From contig CAKJYJ010000009.1 in NCBI GenBank assembly GCA_918262735.1, forward strand, positions 28,655 to 92,654: a DNA stretch of 64,000 nt, in the 5' to 3' direction. Every line of letters begins with the position of its first letter. The first letter of the stretch is position 1. A program made the translations under genes and the position numbers. Shown one piece after another: positions 50,901 to 59,221 of the stretch. The notes below the pieces were generated by a model. That model ran no database searches, was not told the origin of the DNA, and saw only the letters and a program-made list of their open reading frames with translations. The stretch is from Clostridiales bacterium (GTDB lineage Bacteria > Bacillota > Clostridia > Christensenellales > UBA1242).

Positions 50901-52342
50901 ATCCCACTTGGAATATATGCATATTGAAGTGATGTACAATTCTCAAAAACAAATCCATTTAAATGCTCTATACTATCTGGCAGAATAACATTTATAAGTG
51001 ACGAACAATAATAAAATGCCCCACGATTGATTATTGTTATTCCATTTGTTAATTCCACATTTTTTAATGATGTCGCTCTATAAAATGCATTTCCACCAAG
51101 TTCACTTCCCTTGCCCGTTGCACTTATTATCGCAGTTTCAATATTTTCAATGTTTGAAAAGCTAACATTATCTAACATTGTCACACTACAAGGAATGGTA
51201 AGCTCGGTTATATTTGTTATGCCAGAGAAAGTATTTTCTGTTACGCTTGTTATGCTATCTGGAATACTTAGAGTTTCAAATGATAAACCATTAAACACAT
51301 AATCGCCAAGTGTGGTTATGTGGCTTGGGATGTTAAATGTTGTAAGTTTAGTACAATTTTCAAACATATAATTTGAAAGTTTTTTAATGCCAGTTGGAAT
51401 GTTGTAATTTTCTAGTTTTGTGCAACCAGAAAAGAGGTATGTTCCAACAGAGGTTATTGTGTTTGGTAGTTGTATGCTTGTTAGTGTTGTGCAACCTTTA
51501 AACACCTTGTTACCAAGTTTTGTTACACTGTTTGGAATTGTTACTTGTGTTAAGCTAGTACAATTTTCAAACACGCTTGCTTTTAATTCTTTTACTGTGT
51601 TCGGAACCACCACAGAAGTTATGTTTTTGCCCTTAAATGCATTTGCCTCTATGACTGTTACTATATACATTTTGCCTTCAGTTGCAACCATACTTGGAAT
51701 TGTAAGCGCGGTTTGTGTGTTGGTGCTTGTTAGCCCTGTTACACTCGCCTCGCCTTTTGCTTCATCATATTTATATGTAAATCCCGTTTCATCTGGAGTT
51801 TCTACATTTTGTAAATCTTCTTCTGTTAGGGTTGATTGAAGTTTAATTTCATATCTGTATGTAATTTTTGTTGCAACATCATGCTCACGCCTAAATGTTA
51901 TTGTGAATGTTGTGTTTGACCTTCCCTGAACCATAACTAGTGTTCCGCTTGTGTATGTTTCTGTGCCATTTTTTATTGTTTTGGTTAGGTTGTTTACATT
52001 TGTGCCATTATCTACAAGTGCAACATAAAGAATCGAGCCTGCGTTGTTAGAAACAAAAATAGTTAGGATTACTTCATAACCCTCGCCAAATTCTAAGTTT
52101 GCCTCCCAAGAAGAGAGGTCTCCTCCTGTTGGGGTCTCTCCGCCAGAGTATGTAAGTTCACTAAGTTCTAGCACACTGGCGTTGCCTGTAACACCGCCAG
52201 ATACAGTGGCATCCACGCCAGAATCCGTTATAAAGGAAACACCGCTTCCCTTTGAACTTTTCGGCAAAAACAAAAACACTGCCACCACGCCAACTAGCAC
52301 TAGTGCAAGTACGCTTAAAAATAGTTTGGTTCTAAATTTCAT
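47975..52342 (-). CDS. BspA-type leucine-rich-repeat surface protein (1455 aa)
   Basis: Signal/TM anchor MKFRTKLFLSVLALVLVGVVAVFLFL and many copies of GCSGLTSVTIPSSVTSIGxxAF repeats. Confidence 0.92.
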   Translation of the reverse strand: MKFRTKLFLSVLALVLVGVVAVFLFLPKSSKGSGVSFITDSGVDATVSGGVTGNASVLELSELTYSGGETPTGGDLSSWEANLEFGEGYEVILTIFVSNNAGSILYVALVDNGTNVNNLTKTIKNGTETYTSGTLVMVQGRSNTTFTITFRREHDVATKITYRYEIKLQSTLTEEDLQNVETPDETGFTYKYDEAKGEASVTGLTSTNTQTALTIPSMVATEGKMYIVTVIEANAFKGKNITSVVVPNTVKELKASVFENCTSLTQVTIPNSVTKLGNKVFKGCTTLTSIQLPNTITSVGTYLFSGCTKLENYNIPTGIKKLSNYMFENCTKLTTFNIPSHITTLGDYVFNGLSFETLSIPDSITSVTENTFSGITNITELTIPCSVTMLDNVSFSNIENIETAIISATGKGSELGGNAFYRATSLKNVELTNGITIINRGAFYYCSSLINVILPDSIEHLNGFVFENCTSLQYAYIPSGINEIEANIASFSTFRNCSNLILYTDAETKPEGWGEYWCNKTSTTKFRVEWKCSVEKMLQIINLPKDYPEFTFLGSCITSYIGASENIIVPELVTEITGGNSTFGEKTFIKSVQLPSTLKSLMTSIFNGCSGLTTVTFANNSQLTSIGERAFNGCTNLTNIVMPENLQSVGKYAFSGCSSLENFYLPSTVKSVSDCAFADFSGLKVFEFDEGSQIKSIAYGLFSGCSSLESVIIPNGVTSIGKLSFSGCTSLKSVYVPNSVTSISTSNLSPSLVYPFLNCDDNLNIYTGVSSRPDNWSTRWNYKSSSASLTVYWNFTVEEMKADVATGKQLNTGNSEFIYNGTKLIKYTGNSANVVVPDGTKIITSSTEVFKNKSEIETIKFPNTITFVYGSAFAGCTGLTKVVTPSIEDWLKISFGDSTANPLNYAHKLYILNGSEEEQLTQVVIPDTITNIKANAFIGLSSLTSVSILNGVTSIGSSAFYGCTGLTSVTIPSSVTSIGYEAFANCSGLTKVVTPSIEDWLKISFTSNANPLCYAHKLYVTNGTEEELVTNLVIPNSITTIKAYVFDGCTSITSVTIPEGVTSIGMYAFRGCSGLTSVTIPSSVTSIGSDAFKNCSGLTGVVTSSIEGWLSISFSNSSYANPLNYAHHLYIGEEEVIELTIPNTITEIKAYAFYGCSGLTNVTISEGVTSIGSFAFSGCTGLTSVTIPSSVTSIGNIAFDGCGGLTKVVTSSIEDWLEISFWDYTANPLYYAHHLYIGEEEVTDLTIPNTITEIKARAFYGCTGLTSVTIPSSITSIGDSAFYKCSGLTSVTIPSSVTSIVGAVFFGCSGLTSITIPEGVTSIGSDAFRGCSGLTSVIIPNSVTSIAYRAFYDCGGLTSVTIPSSVTSIGNYAFDNCTNLKTVTIDSANIYKAAVGTSYNHAGNLLSSATTINVLASVVDDEANTNTFLNDTSKYTKSEKTEIDGKEYYVYTKIV

Positions 52343-52480
52343 AATTCGTCTCCTATAACAATTTTTGATTTATTTTGAGTAACTTATATTATATATATAT
52401 ATAAAATATATAACTAAGTCAAACGAATTAACAAAAAGTATCAATTAATGCACAAAATAAATAACCATTAAATATAGTAC

Positions 52481-52515
52481 AAAAAAACCCGCAACTTGCT
52501 TGCGAGTTTTTGAAA
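52481..52515 (-). terminator. Terminator downstream of rpsI
   Basis: Minus strand AAAACTCGCAAGCAAGTTGCGGGTTTTTTT. Confidence 0.8.
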
Positions 52516-52528
52516 GCATAAAATATAA

Positions 52529-52945
52529 TTATCTCTTAGAAAATTGGCTTGCTTTACGAGCTTTCTTTAAGCCATATTTCTTACGTTCCTTCATTCTTGA
52601 ATCACGAGTTAAGAAGCCTGCCTTTTTTAGTTCTGCTCTATAACTTTCGTCTTCAACACAAAGAGCTTTTGCAATGCCGTGGTTAATGGCACCAGCCTGT
52701 CCTGAAAGACCGCCACCATAAACATTAACTGAAACGTCATATTTTGTGTTAGCGCCGGTTAAAACCAAACTTTGTGTTGCAATAAGTTTTAATGTGTCTA
52801 ACCCAAAATATTCTTCCAAAGGTTTTTTATTAACAACAATTTTACCTTCCCCACCAGGAATTAATTTAACTCTTGCAACAGATGTTTTTCTTTTACCTGT
52901 TGAAATTGGTTGAACCTTAACTTTTTTTGAAGCTACTTTTGCCAT
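52529..52945 (-). CDS. rpsI: 30S ribosomal protein S9
   Basis: [33 protein letters not shown]...[19 protein letters not shown]...[24 protein letters not shown]. Confidence 0.98.
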   Translation of the reverse strand: MAKVASKKVKVQPISTGKRKTSVARVKLIPGGEGKIVVNKKPLEEYFGLDTLKLIATQSLVLTGANTKYDVSVNVYGGGLSGQAGAINHGIAKALCVEDESYRAELKKAGFLTRDSRMKERKKYGLKKARKASQFSKR

Positions 52946-53388
52946 TATTGTCTTGCTCCTTTTAACTCAACTTTTGTTGGATTTTGAGCTGTTTGTTCAT
53001 GCTCTGCACCTTTGTATATTTTACATCTGGTTGCTTGTTTTCTTCCAAGAACAGTTTTTGGAAGCATTCCTTTAACTGCTTTAAGAACAACCCTGTCTGA
53101 ATGGTTTGCCATCATTGTTCCATAATCAGTTTCTTTTAATCCACCAATATATCCTGAGTGTGTTCTAAATTGTTTTTGAACAAGTTTTTTACCTGTTAAA
53201 ACAACTTTATCTGTATTTACTATAACAACATAATCTCCAGTGTCAACATGTGGAGTGTAGTTTGGTTTATTCTTACCTGAAAGAATGTCTGCAACTTGTG
53301 ATGCAAGTCTGCCAAGAGGCATATTGCTAGCGTCAACTAAAAACCATTTTCTTTCCACATTTGCTGGGTTTTCCATAAATGTTTTCAT
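52945..53388 (-). CDS. rplM: 50S ribosomal protein L13
   Basis: [56 protein letters not shown]...[10 protein letters not shown]. Confidence 0.98.
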   Translation of the reverse strand: MKTFMENPANVERKWFLVDASNMPLGRLASQVADILSGKNKPNYTPHVDTGDYVVIVNTDKVVLTGKKLVQKQFRTHSGYIGGLKETDYGTMMANHSDRVVLKAVKGMLPKTVLGRKQATRCKIYKGAEHEQTAQNPTKVELKGARQ

Positions 53389-53574
53389 TAATTTTCTCCT
53401 AAAATATTCATTCTATCTTACAAGAGCTCAACTTAATTGTGAGGGGCTAATTCACAAAAAAATATGCCTTTTAAGATAAAGACTGGCATAGTTTACCATA
53501 CCAAAACTCTATTGTCAAGCATATTTTTATATTTTTAATTATATTAAAATAAATATTTTTCTAGCGAGTGTCAA

Positions 53575-54792
53575 CTACTCCAAACAGTTGTCCAAATCGT
53601 CAACAATCTGTCTTTTGTCCATGTTTTTACCAATAAAAACAAGCTTTATTATTTTATCTCCAACATCATCTCTCCAATCGGCTCTAATATCTGCATTTTC
53701 AAGAAGAATTTGTTCTTGTTGTTCTTTTGGAAGACTAACAACCCAAGGCCCAGCATTAAAAGAATTTATCTGTCTGCCGGCCTGTTCAAACATGTGCATA
53801 TTTTCGTCGTCGTTTGAAAACCAAACAACACCCTTGCACCTAATAACTTGTCTTGGAAATCTATTAACAAAATCGACAAATTTGCCCTTGTTAAATGGTT
53901 GCCTACGGGTATAAACAAATGTGTCTATCCCATATTCCAAAACCTCGCCCTCTCCATGGTGGTGATGGTGATGCTCGTGCTCATGCTCATCATGGTCTTC
54001 ATGCTCACCATGTCCCTCATGCTCGTGCTCGCCAGCTTCATCATCGTCATCTTCATCGTGGTCTTGCGAGTTTAATTCTTTCACCCAAGCCGCAGACATT
54101 GCCGCTTTTTCATAGTCAAAAGAATTTGTGTTTAATATTTTATCCAAATCAACCTTACCGTAGTTGGCTTCAATTATTTCTGCATCTGGTTGAAGTGCGG
54201 TAATAACTGCCTCAACCTCTTCTAATTCATTTCTTGAAACATCACCAGCTTTATTGATAATTATTTTGGTGCAAAATTCAATTTGTTGAATTATTAAATT
54301 CTCAATATCCTCTTCGTCTATTTTTTCCTTTAGTAGTCCCCTTCCAGAACCAAATTCATCAACCATTCTACAAGCATCAACAACAGAAACAACGTTATCT
54401 AATCTTACCGTTGTTGGAAGATTATATCTTTTTGTTGCATCACTTAAAACCTCAATGGTTTGAACAATAGGAACGGGTTCACAAATACCACTTGCCTCAA
54501 TTAAAATATAATCAAATCTGTTAGAAGCGGCAATTTCTGCAATCTGCTTCATTAAATCTTCTTTAAGAGTGCAACAAATACAACCATTTTGAAGTGGAAC
54601 CAAACTGTCGTCCTTACCGGAAACAACCCCACCTTTTTGAATTAAACTTGCATCAATATTAACTTCTCCAATATCATTAACAATAACGGCAACTTTATAG
54701 CCCTGTTGGTTTGAAAGAACATGGTTTAATAGCGTTGTTTTACCCGCACCAAGATAGCCAGTTAATAATGTGATTGGAATAACTTTTTTCAT
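53575..54792 (-). CDS. CobW/P47K-family GTPase metallochaperone with His/Asp/Glu-rich linker
   Basis: IPITLLTGYLGAGKTTLLNHVLSNQ...GCICCTLKEDL and linker HDEDDDDEAGEHEHEGHGEHEDHDEHEHEHHHHHHGE. Confidence 0.93.
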   Translation of the reverse strand: MKKVIPITLLTGYLGAGKTTLLNHVLSNQQGYKVAVIVNDIGEVNIDASLIQKGGVVSGKDDSLVPLQNGCICCTLKEDLMKQIAEIAASNRFDYILIEASGICEPVPIVQTIEVLSDATKRYNLPTTVRLDNVVSVVDACRMVDEFGSGRGLLKEKIDEEDIENLIIQQIEFCTKIIINKAGDVSRNELEEVEAVITALQPDAEIIEANYGKVDLDKILNTNSFDYEKAAMSAAWVKELNSQDHDEDDDDEAGEHEHEGHGEHEDHDEHEHEHHHHHHGEGEVLEYGIDTFVYTRRQPFNKGKFVDFVNRFPRQVIRCKGVVWFSNDDENMHMFEQAGRQINSFNAGPWVVSLPKEQQEQILLENADIRADWRDDVGDKIIKLVFIGKNMDKRQIVDDLDNCLE

Positions 54793-54938
54793 AATACCTC
54801 CAAATATAACGCAAATATTTTAATCATTAATTATTTTTTTTGCAACTAAAATAATCAACTTTTACACAAATAACAAAAGATGTAATAAAAAACAGTAAAA
54901 CCCGCAATTAAAACAATCAAAAAAATAAATTCATTTAC

Positions 54939-54967
54939 TTGACATATTACACCAAGTGTTGTAGAAT
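54939..54967 (+). promoter_or_regulatory. Promoter of tRNA-Gly(CCC)
   Basis: TTGACA, 17 nt spacer, TAGAAT. Confidence 0.8.
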
Positions 54968-54976
54968 GTGGACAAT

Positions 54977-55051
54977 GCGAAAGTGGCCTAATGGTATGGC
55001 ACAAGCTTCCCAAGCTTGCGATTGCGGGTTCGAGCCCCGTCTTTCGCTCCA
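54977..55051 (+). tRNA. tRNA-Gly(CCC)
   Basis: GCGAAAGTGGCCTAATGGTATGGCACAAGCTTCCCAAGCTTGCGATTGCGGGTTCGAGCCCCGTCTTTCGCTCCA; anticodon loop TTCCCAA. Confidence 0.93.
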
Positions 55052-55063
55052 AATAACTATTAA

Positions 55064-55098
55064 GGTTCTATACTAAGTTATAGAACTTTATTTTTTTA
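55064..55098 (+). terminator. Terminator downstream of tRNA-Gly(CCC)
   Basis: GTTCTATActaagtTATAGAACTTTATTTTTTT. Confidence 0.8.
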
Positions 55099-55111
55099 TG
55101 GTACAATAAAA

Positions 55112-55218
55112 GGGGCTCGAACGTGTGCGTTAAGAAAAAGTTGCCAGTGGCAAGTTTTTTAGCACCAGGCGTGATAGCGAAGTGTAACGTAGCGGAGCGA
55201 GCCCCGTCTTTCGCTCCA
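55112..55218 (+). repeat. tRNA-tail insert (type 1) ending in a second copy of the tRNA-Gly 3' end
   Basis: Starts GGGGCTCGAAC (reverse complement of the T-arm GTTCGAGCCCC), contains AAAAGTTGCCAGTGGCAAGTTTTTTAGC, ends CGAGCCCCGTCTTTCGCTCCA (55198-55218), identical to 55031-55051. Confidence 0.88.
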
Positions 55219-55278
55219 AACATATTTAAGTATTCTACACTCGGTTGTAGAATTTTTTTTTAGACACTACTAAGTAAT

Positions 55279-55468
55279 GGGCTCGAACCGTAAACTTTAA
55301 GGGCTCCCGAAAATAGCAGGCATTTATGCCGAAATTTTTGGGAAGAGGAAAAACCGAGCGTTAAGGTAAATTTGCGGTCAGCAAATTACAAAAGCGATAG
55401 TTTTGACGAAGCACCAGGTGTGATAGCAAAGTGTAACGTAGCGGAGCGAGAATCCGTCTTTCGCTCCA
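55279..55468 (+). repeat. tRNA-tail structured element, copy 5, ending in a third copy of the tRNA-Gly 3' end
   Basis: Starts GGGCTCGAAC; stems CCCGAAAAT (55306-55314) / ATTTTTGGG (55334-55342), inner GGCAT/ATGCC, and AATTTGC (55369-55375) / GCAAATT (55381-55387); ends CGAGAATCCGTCTTTCGCTCCA (55447-55468). Confidence 0.88.
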
Positions 55469-55640
55469 AAATTGCATTTAAGAGTTCCATACTTTGTTGT
55501 GGTGCTTTTTTTTAGACACTACTAAGTAAGTGGCTCGAACGTGTGCGTTAAAATTAACTGTTTAATTTTACATAATAAAAACATTTGCAATTATCGTGCA
55601 AATTGTGATATTCTAATTATGTATAATTAGGAGGTGAATT

Positions 55641-57197
55641 ATGTTTTTGAAAAATAAAATATCAAAAATTATTATAATCTCCTCTTTTGTGTGTTTTTTG
55701 GTTTCTTTACTGTTATTATTTGTCTTCACCCAGCCAACAAAGGCATCAATATCTTTAAGTGGAAGCGGAACATATTCAAACCCATATAAAATATCATCTC
55801 CTGCTGATTTAAAAAATTTTAGAGACTATGTAAACAATGGCAACACAATGAGCGGACAATACATTGAACTAACTTGCGACATTGATATGAATAATGAACC
55901 ATTTATTTGTATTGGTTACACAAGAACAGGTAACAACTCAAAAACATATTCTTTCAATGGTATTTTTGATGGTAAAAACCATGTATTACAAAATTTAACA
56001 CTGCAATCTTCCACAGGAGATCAATACAGCAGTTTCCCAAATGGGGGTCTTTTTGCAAACACTATTAACGCAACTATAAAAAATCTCTTTTTGAAAAATG
56101 TAAACGCCTCTGACTTTAGTTGGTATTCGGGGGCACTTATTGGAGATGCAAACAACACAACAATTGAAAATATTTATGTATTAAGTGGAAGCGTGGTAAG
56201 CAATTCAAATTCTGGTGATTATGCTACTGGCGGAATAGTTGGGTATGCTCATGATGGAACATCAATGAACTTATGTTTTAACTATGCATCTGTTAGCTCG
56301 TCAAGCATTGGTTATAGAACAGTGTCTGGTGGTGTTGTCGGGGCAATAGGGGCCAAACTTAGTGGCAACTCCCCAACATACAGCTCAGCATCAATATCTA
56401 AATGTGGAAATTTTGGAAGCGTGGTGGCAAACAGCATAACACTGTACGACGCATATGCCGGAGGAGTTGCAGGCTACGCCGGTTGCAAAATTGAGAATTG
56501 TTTTAATCAGGGGTCTGTAAATTCAGATACTAACTCAGTGTATGACTATGGCTTTGCTGGTGGTATTGTTGGATATTCAAATTCGGAATGTTCAAAATGT
56601 TATAACACCGGAACAATAACCGGCGGATACACAAAGACCTCAAAAACAGAAGAATATGTGCTGGTCGGCGGTGTTTTAGGGATTGGTAGAAAAGTTGCAT
56701 ATGTCACAGTCGATTATTATCAAGTTCGTTATGCCAACATAAATGGAAATTATAATGCATTTGTTAGTGATTGTTATGGAACAAACACTATATCATATTC
56801 TGCAACAGCTAAACTAACCATTAAAGAAAATGATTCATATGGTGTTAATGGTAAAAATTGTAGTGAAATATCTGGTAGTTACACATACACATTTAGTAAC
56901 AAGTACTATTGTTATGTTGGCCAATTATCTTATCCAGACAATCGAAGCCGTGAACCGCATTACAATATAAATGCGTATATATATAACAAAAAAAATGCCG
57001 TGCAAGCCAGTTACTCTTTTTCGTTATATCCGCTAAAATATACTGGAACTCAAATAGCCTCGGCAACTCTTAAATCCGATTTGCCAAGCGGGTTTTCATC
57101 TGATATTTGGGCAATACATAAAGATATCTTTAATGGCTACCCTCACTTTAAGGGTAAATATTGGGCAGATTATGTGGTTGAGCCAGATCACACATAA
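55641..57197 (+). CDS. Secreted protein with GLUG-type repeats
   Basis: Signal peptide (IIIISSFVCFLVSLLLLFVFTQPTKA) and repeats such as GGIVGYAHDG, GGVAGYAGCKIENCFNQGSV, GGIVGYSNSECSKCYNTGTI. Confidence 0.8.
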   Translation: MFLKNKISKIIIISSFVCFLVSLLLLFVFTQPTKASISLSGSGTYSNPYKISSPADLKNFRDYVNNGNTMSGQYIELTCDIDMNNEPFICIGYTRTGNNSKTYSFNGIFDGKNHVLQNLTLQSSTGDQYSSFPNGGLFANTINATIKNLFLKNVNASDFSWYSGALIGDANNTTIENIYVLSGSVVSNSNSGDYATGGIVGYAHDGTSMNLCFNYASVSSSSIGYRTVSGGVVGAIGAKLSGNSPTYSSASISKCGNFGSVVANSITLYDAYAGGVAGYAGCKIENCFNQGSVNSDTNSVYDYGFAGGIVGYSNSECSKCYNTGTITGGYTKTSKTEEYVLVGGVLGIGRKVAYVTVDYYQVRYANINGNYNAFVSDCYGTNTISYSATAKLTIKENDSYGVNGKNCSEISGSYTYTFSNKYYCYVGQLSYPDNRSREPHYNINAYIYNKKNAVQASYSFSLYPLKYTGTQIASATLKSDLPSGFSSDIWAIHKDIFNGYPHFKGKYWADYVVEPDHT

Positions 57198-57220
57198 AAC
57201 ATCTAAAATCATTTTAGCAA

Positions 57221-57255
57221 TAAAAATCTCCAACCAAGGTGGTTGGGGATTTTTA
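57221..57255. terminator. Bidirectional terminator
   Basis: TAAAAATCTCCAACCAAGGTGGTTGGGGATTTTTA between convergent genes. Confidence 0.8.
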
Positions 57256-57256
57256 A

Positions 57257-57907
57257 CTAAATTGCATCATCGCTTTCAAGTTCTTCAATTTGGCTTTCTT
57301 GTTGAATTTTATTTATTGAAACCTCATATGCAATTTTATTTAATGTTTCGCCATCTTCGGTATGTTTTTGATATTCCCTAGATTGAATTCTTCCAACAAT
57401 GGCTATTTTTGTTCCAACGGCTAGCTCGCTTACATATTTTGCATTTCTCCCCCACGCAATACAAGGTAAATAATCAGATTTATTATATGCCCTGTTAACG
57501 GCAATTAAAACATCGCAAATTTCACGATTAAAAGGAGTTGTTCTATACGTTGGCTCCTTGCAAATATAACCAGTAATTTCAATTATATTGGGGTTCATAT
57601 CTTCTTCAAACTCGCAAACTTCCCTAACAAAAACCGTGAGCATTAATTTACTCTTTCCGTTTTCTAGTTTGTTATAACTTCTAAATTGCCCTTTAATACA
57701 AACATATTTCCCAACCTCAAACCTACCACCAGAAATAAGCTTTTCTGAAACCGTTACCGGCACTTTATCTAAATTATTACTAAGTCTTGGCACAAGCAAA
57801 ACAACCTCGTAAAAAGCTTCTCCAAATGTTTCGTGGCTAAATGCTGGCGCACTCTCAACCGTTCCACTTAAAAACACTCTGTTATTGTTCATTTGTTCAA
57901 ATTTCAT
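57257..57907 (-). CDS. Single-stranded DNA-binding-like protein with two OB-fold-like halves
   Basis: NNRVFLSGTVESAPAFSHETFGEAFYEVVLLVPR... and second half IIEITGYICKEPTYRTTPFNREICDVLIAVNRAYNKSDYLPCIAWGRNAKYVSELAVGTKIAIVGRIQSREY. Confidence 0.75.
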   Translation of the reverse strand: MKFEQMNNNRVFLSGTVESAPAFSHETFGEAFYEVVLLVPRLSNNLDKVPVTVSEKLISGGRFEVGKYVCIKGQFRSYNKLENGKSKLMLTVFVREVCEFEEDMNPNIIEITGYICKEPTYRTTPFNREICDVLIAVNRAYNKSDYLPCIAWGRNAKYVSELAVGTKIAIVGRIQSREYQKHTEDGETLNKIAYEVSINKIQQESQIEELESDDAI

Positions 57908-57918
57908 ATAATTTCCTC

Positions 57919-58683
57919 CTAAATTTTTGATTTTTGAAGTCCTGTTCTATCTATTGTGTAGTTGTTTTTATATATTAAATCCCCAACAGAGCCAACGGTA
58001 TATCCTTTTTTATTTAGTCTATCTAAAATCATTGGCAAAGCATCAACAATGTGGTCGGAATTGTTGTGGCAAAGTATTATTGAACCGTTTTTAACACCAT
58101 TAATAATCCTTGTTGTTATTGCTTCTGCACTCAGTCCCTTCCAATCGAGAGAATCAACATCCCATTGAATTGTTATTAAATTGTTATTCTCGGCAATATC
58201 CAAAAGTGAATTATTATACGACCCGAATGGTGCTCTGAATAGCTCAACCTTTTTGTTTGTTATTTTTTCAATTAACTCAACACTTTTTTTAAGCTCTAAG
58301 TTTTGTTCGGAAGCACTAAGTTTTACCATATCTGGATGTGTGTTTGAATGTGTGCCAATTTCAAAACCATTATCGTCAATATATTTAACCATATCTCCAT
58401 ATTTATCTACCCAAAACCCAACCAAAAAGAAGGTCGCTTTAACATTATATTCATTACAAATATCAACAATTTGCTTGGTTTTATCGGCACCCCAGGCGGC
58501 ATCAAAACTAATTGCAACTCTTTTTTCGCTGGTTTCAACCGAGTACACAGGAACTTTTCTTGTGGAATAACCAAAGAATACTTCTGCAGAAACTGCTCCA
58601 TTTATCGAAATTGAAAGAAGTATTGCACACAAAAGAACAGCAAGCACATATTTTATTGACCTGGATTTAACAACATAAAACAT
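57919..58683 (-). CDS. Polysaccharide deacetylase, PdaB-like
   Basis: RKVPVYSVETSEKRVAISFDAAWGADKTKQIVDICNEYNVKATFFLVGFWVDKY...IGTHSNTHPDM...FRAPFGSYN. Start at internal ATG 58683. Confidence 0.88.
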   Translation of the reverse strand: MFYVVKSRSIKYVLAVLLCAILLSISINGAVSAEVFFGYSTRKVPVYSVETSEKRVAISFDAAWGADKTKQIVDICNEYNVKATFFLVGFWVDKYGDMVKYIDDNGFEIGTHSNTHPDMVKLSASEQNLELKKSVELIEKITNKKVELFRAPFGSYNNSLLDIAENNNLITIQWDVDSLDWKGLSAEAITTRIINGVKNGSIILCHNNSDHIVDALPMILDRLNKKGYTVGSVGDLIYKNNYTIDRTGLQKSKI

Positions 58684-58912
58684 TAAAACCTCGCTTTTAA
58701 TATTAAAGATAAAATATGGATTTGTTAATGCGATAAGAAATAATAAAACAAAACAAATGCTCACATTTTGTCGAATTTACAATATATCGTATGCTCATAT
58801 TTTTTAGGTTAGAACAATACTTGCTGTTTATTTTGTTTTCCAGGCAATAAACTGATAAAAATGTATCCAAAAATAAAAAAGTGAATAAATTTCAAAAAAA
58901 TAAAAAAAATTG

Positions 58913-58941
58913 TTGACAACATTTTTTTAATATGATAATAT
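58913..58941 (+). promoter_or_regulatory. Promoter of tRNA-Val(TAC)
   Basis: TTGACA, 17 nt spacer, TAATAT. Confidence 0.8.
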
Positions 58942-58961
58942 ACCAAAGTCGCAAAAAGCGT

Positions 58962-59038
58962 GGGAGTTTAGCTCAGTTGGCTAGAGCATCTGCCTTACAA
59001 GCAGAGGGTCATAGGTTCGAGTCCTTTAACTCCCACCA
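58962..59038 (+). tRNA. tRNA-Val(TAC)
   Basis: GGGAGTTTAGCTCAGTTGGCTAGAGCATCTGCCTTACAAGCAGAGGGTCATAGGTTCGAGTCCTTTAACTCCCACCA; anticodon loop CTTACAA. Confidence 0.95.
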
Positions 59039-59049
59039 AAATAAACAAA

Positions 59050-59080
59050 AACAACCAAAGTAACCTTTGGTTGTTTTTTT
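59050..59080 (+). terminator. Terminator downstream of tRNA-Val
   Basis: ACAACCAAAGTAACCTTTGGTTGTTTTTTT. Confidence 0.85.
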
Positions 59081-59221
59081 ACTAATAACAGAATAATAGT
59101 ACGGCAATTCTTCCTTTCGTTATATTTCTAAATATTAGACTAGCAAATGTACACTTTTAACATTGCTATACAATATATATAAAAACGGATATGCCCTATA
59201 ACTTGTCCATTTTCAAAAGGT

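Noticed and set aside
53895-54203. His-rich plus-strand ORF (102 aa)
   Set aside because: Antisense to the CobW His-rich linker; CAT/GTG repeats give His-rich frames on both strands.
55641-57197. GLUG protein as cargo of the tRNA-Gly insert array
   Set aside because: The gene lies outside the last recognisable tail/inverted-repeat unit (ends ~55550), and no far boundary repeat was seen after it.
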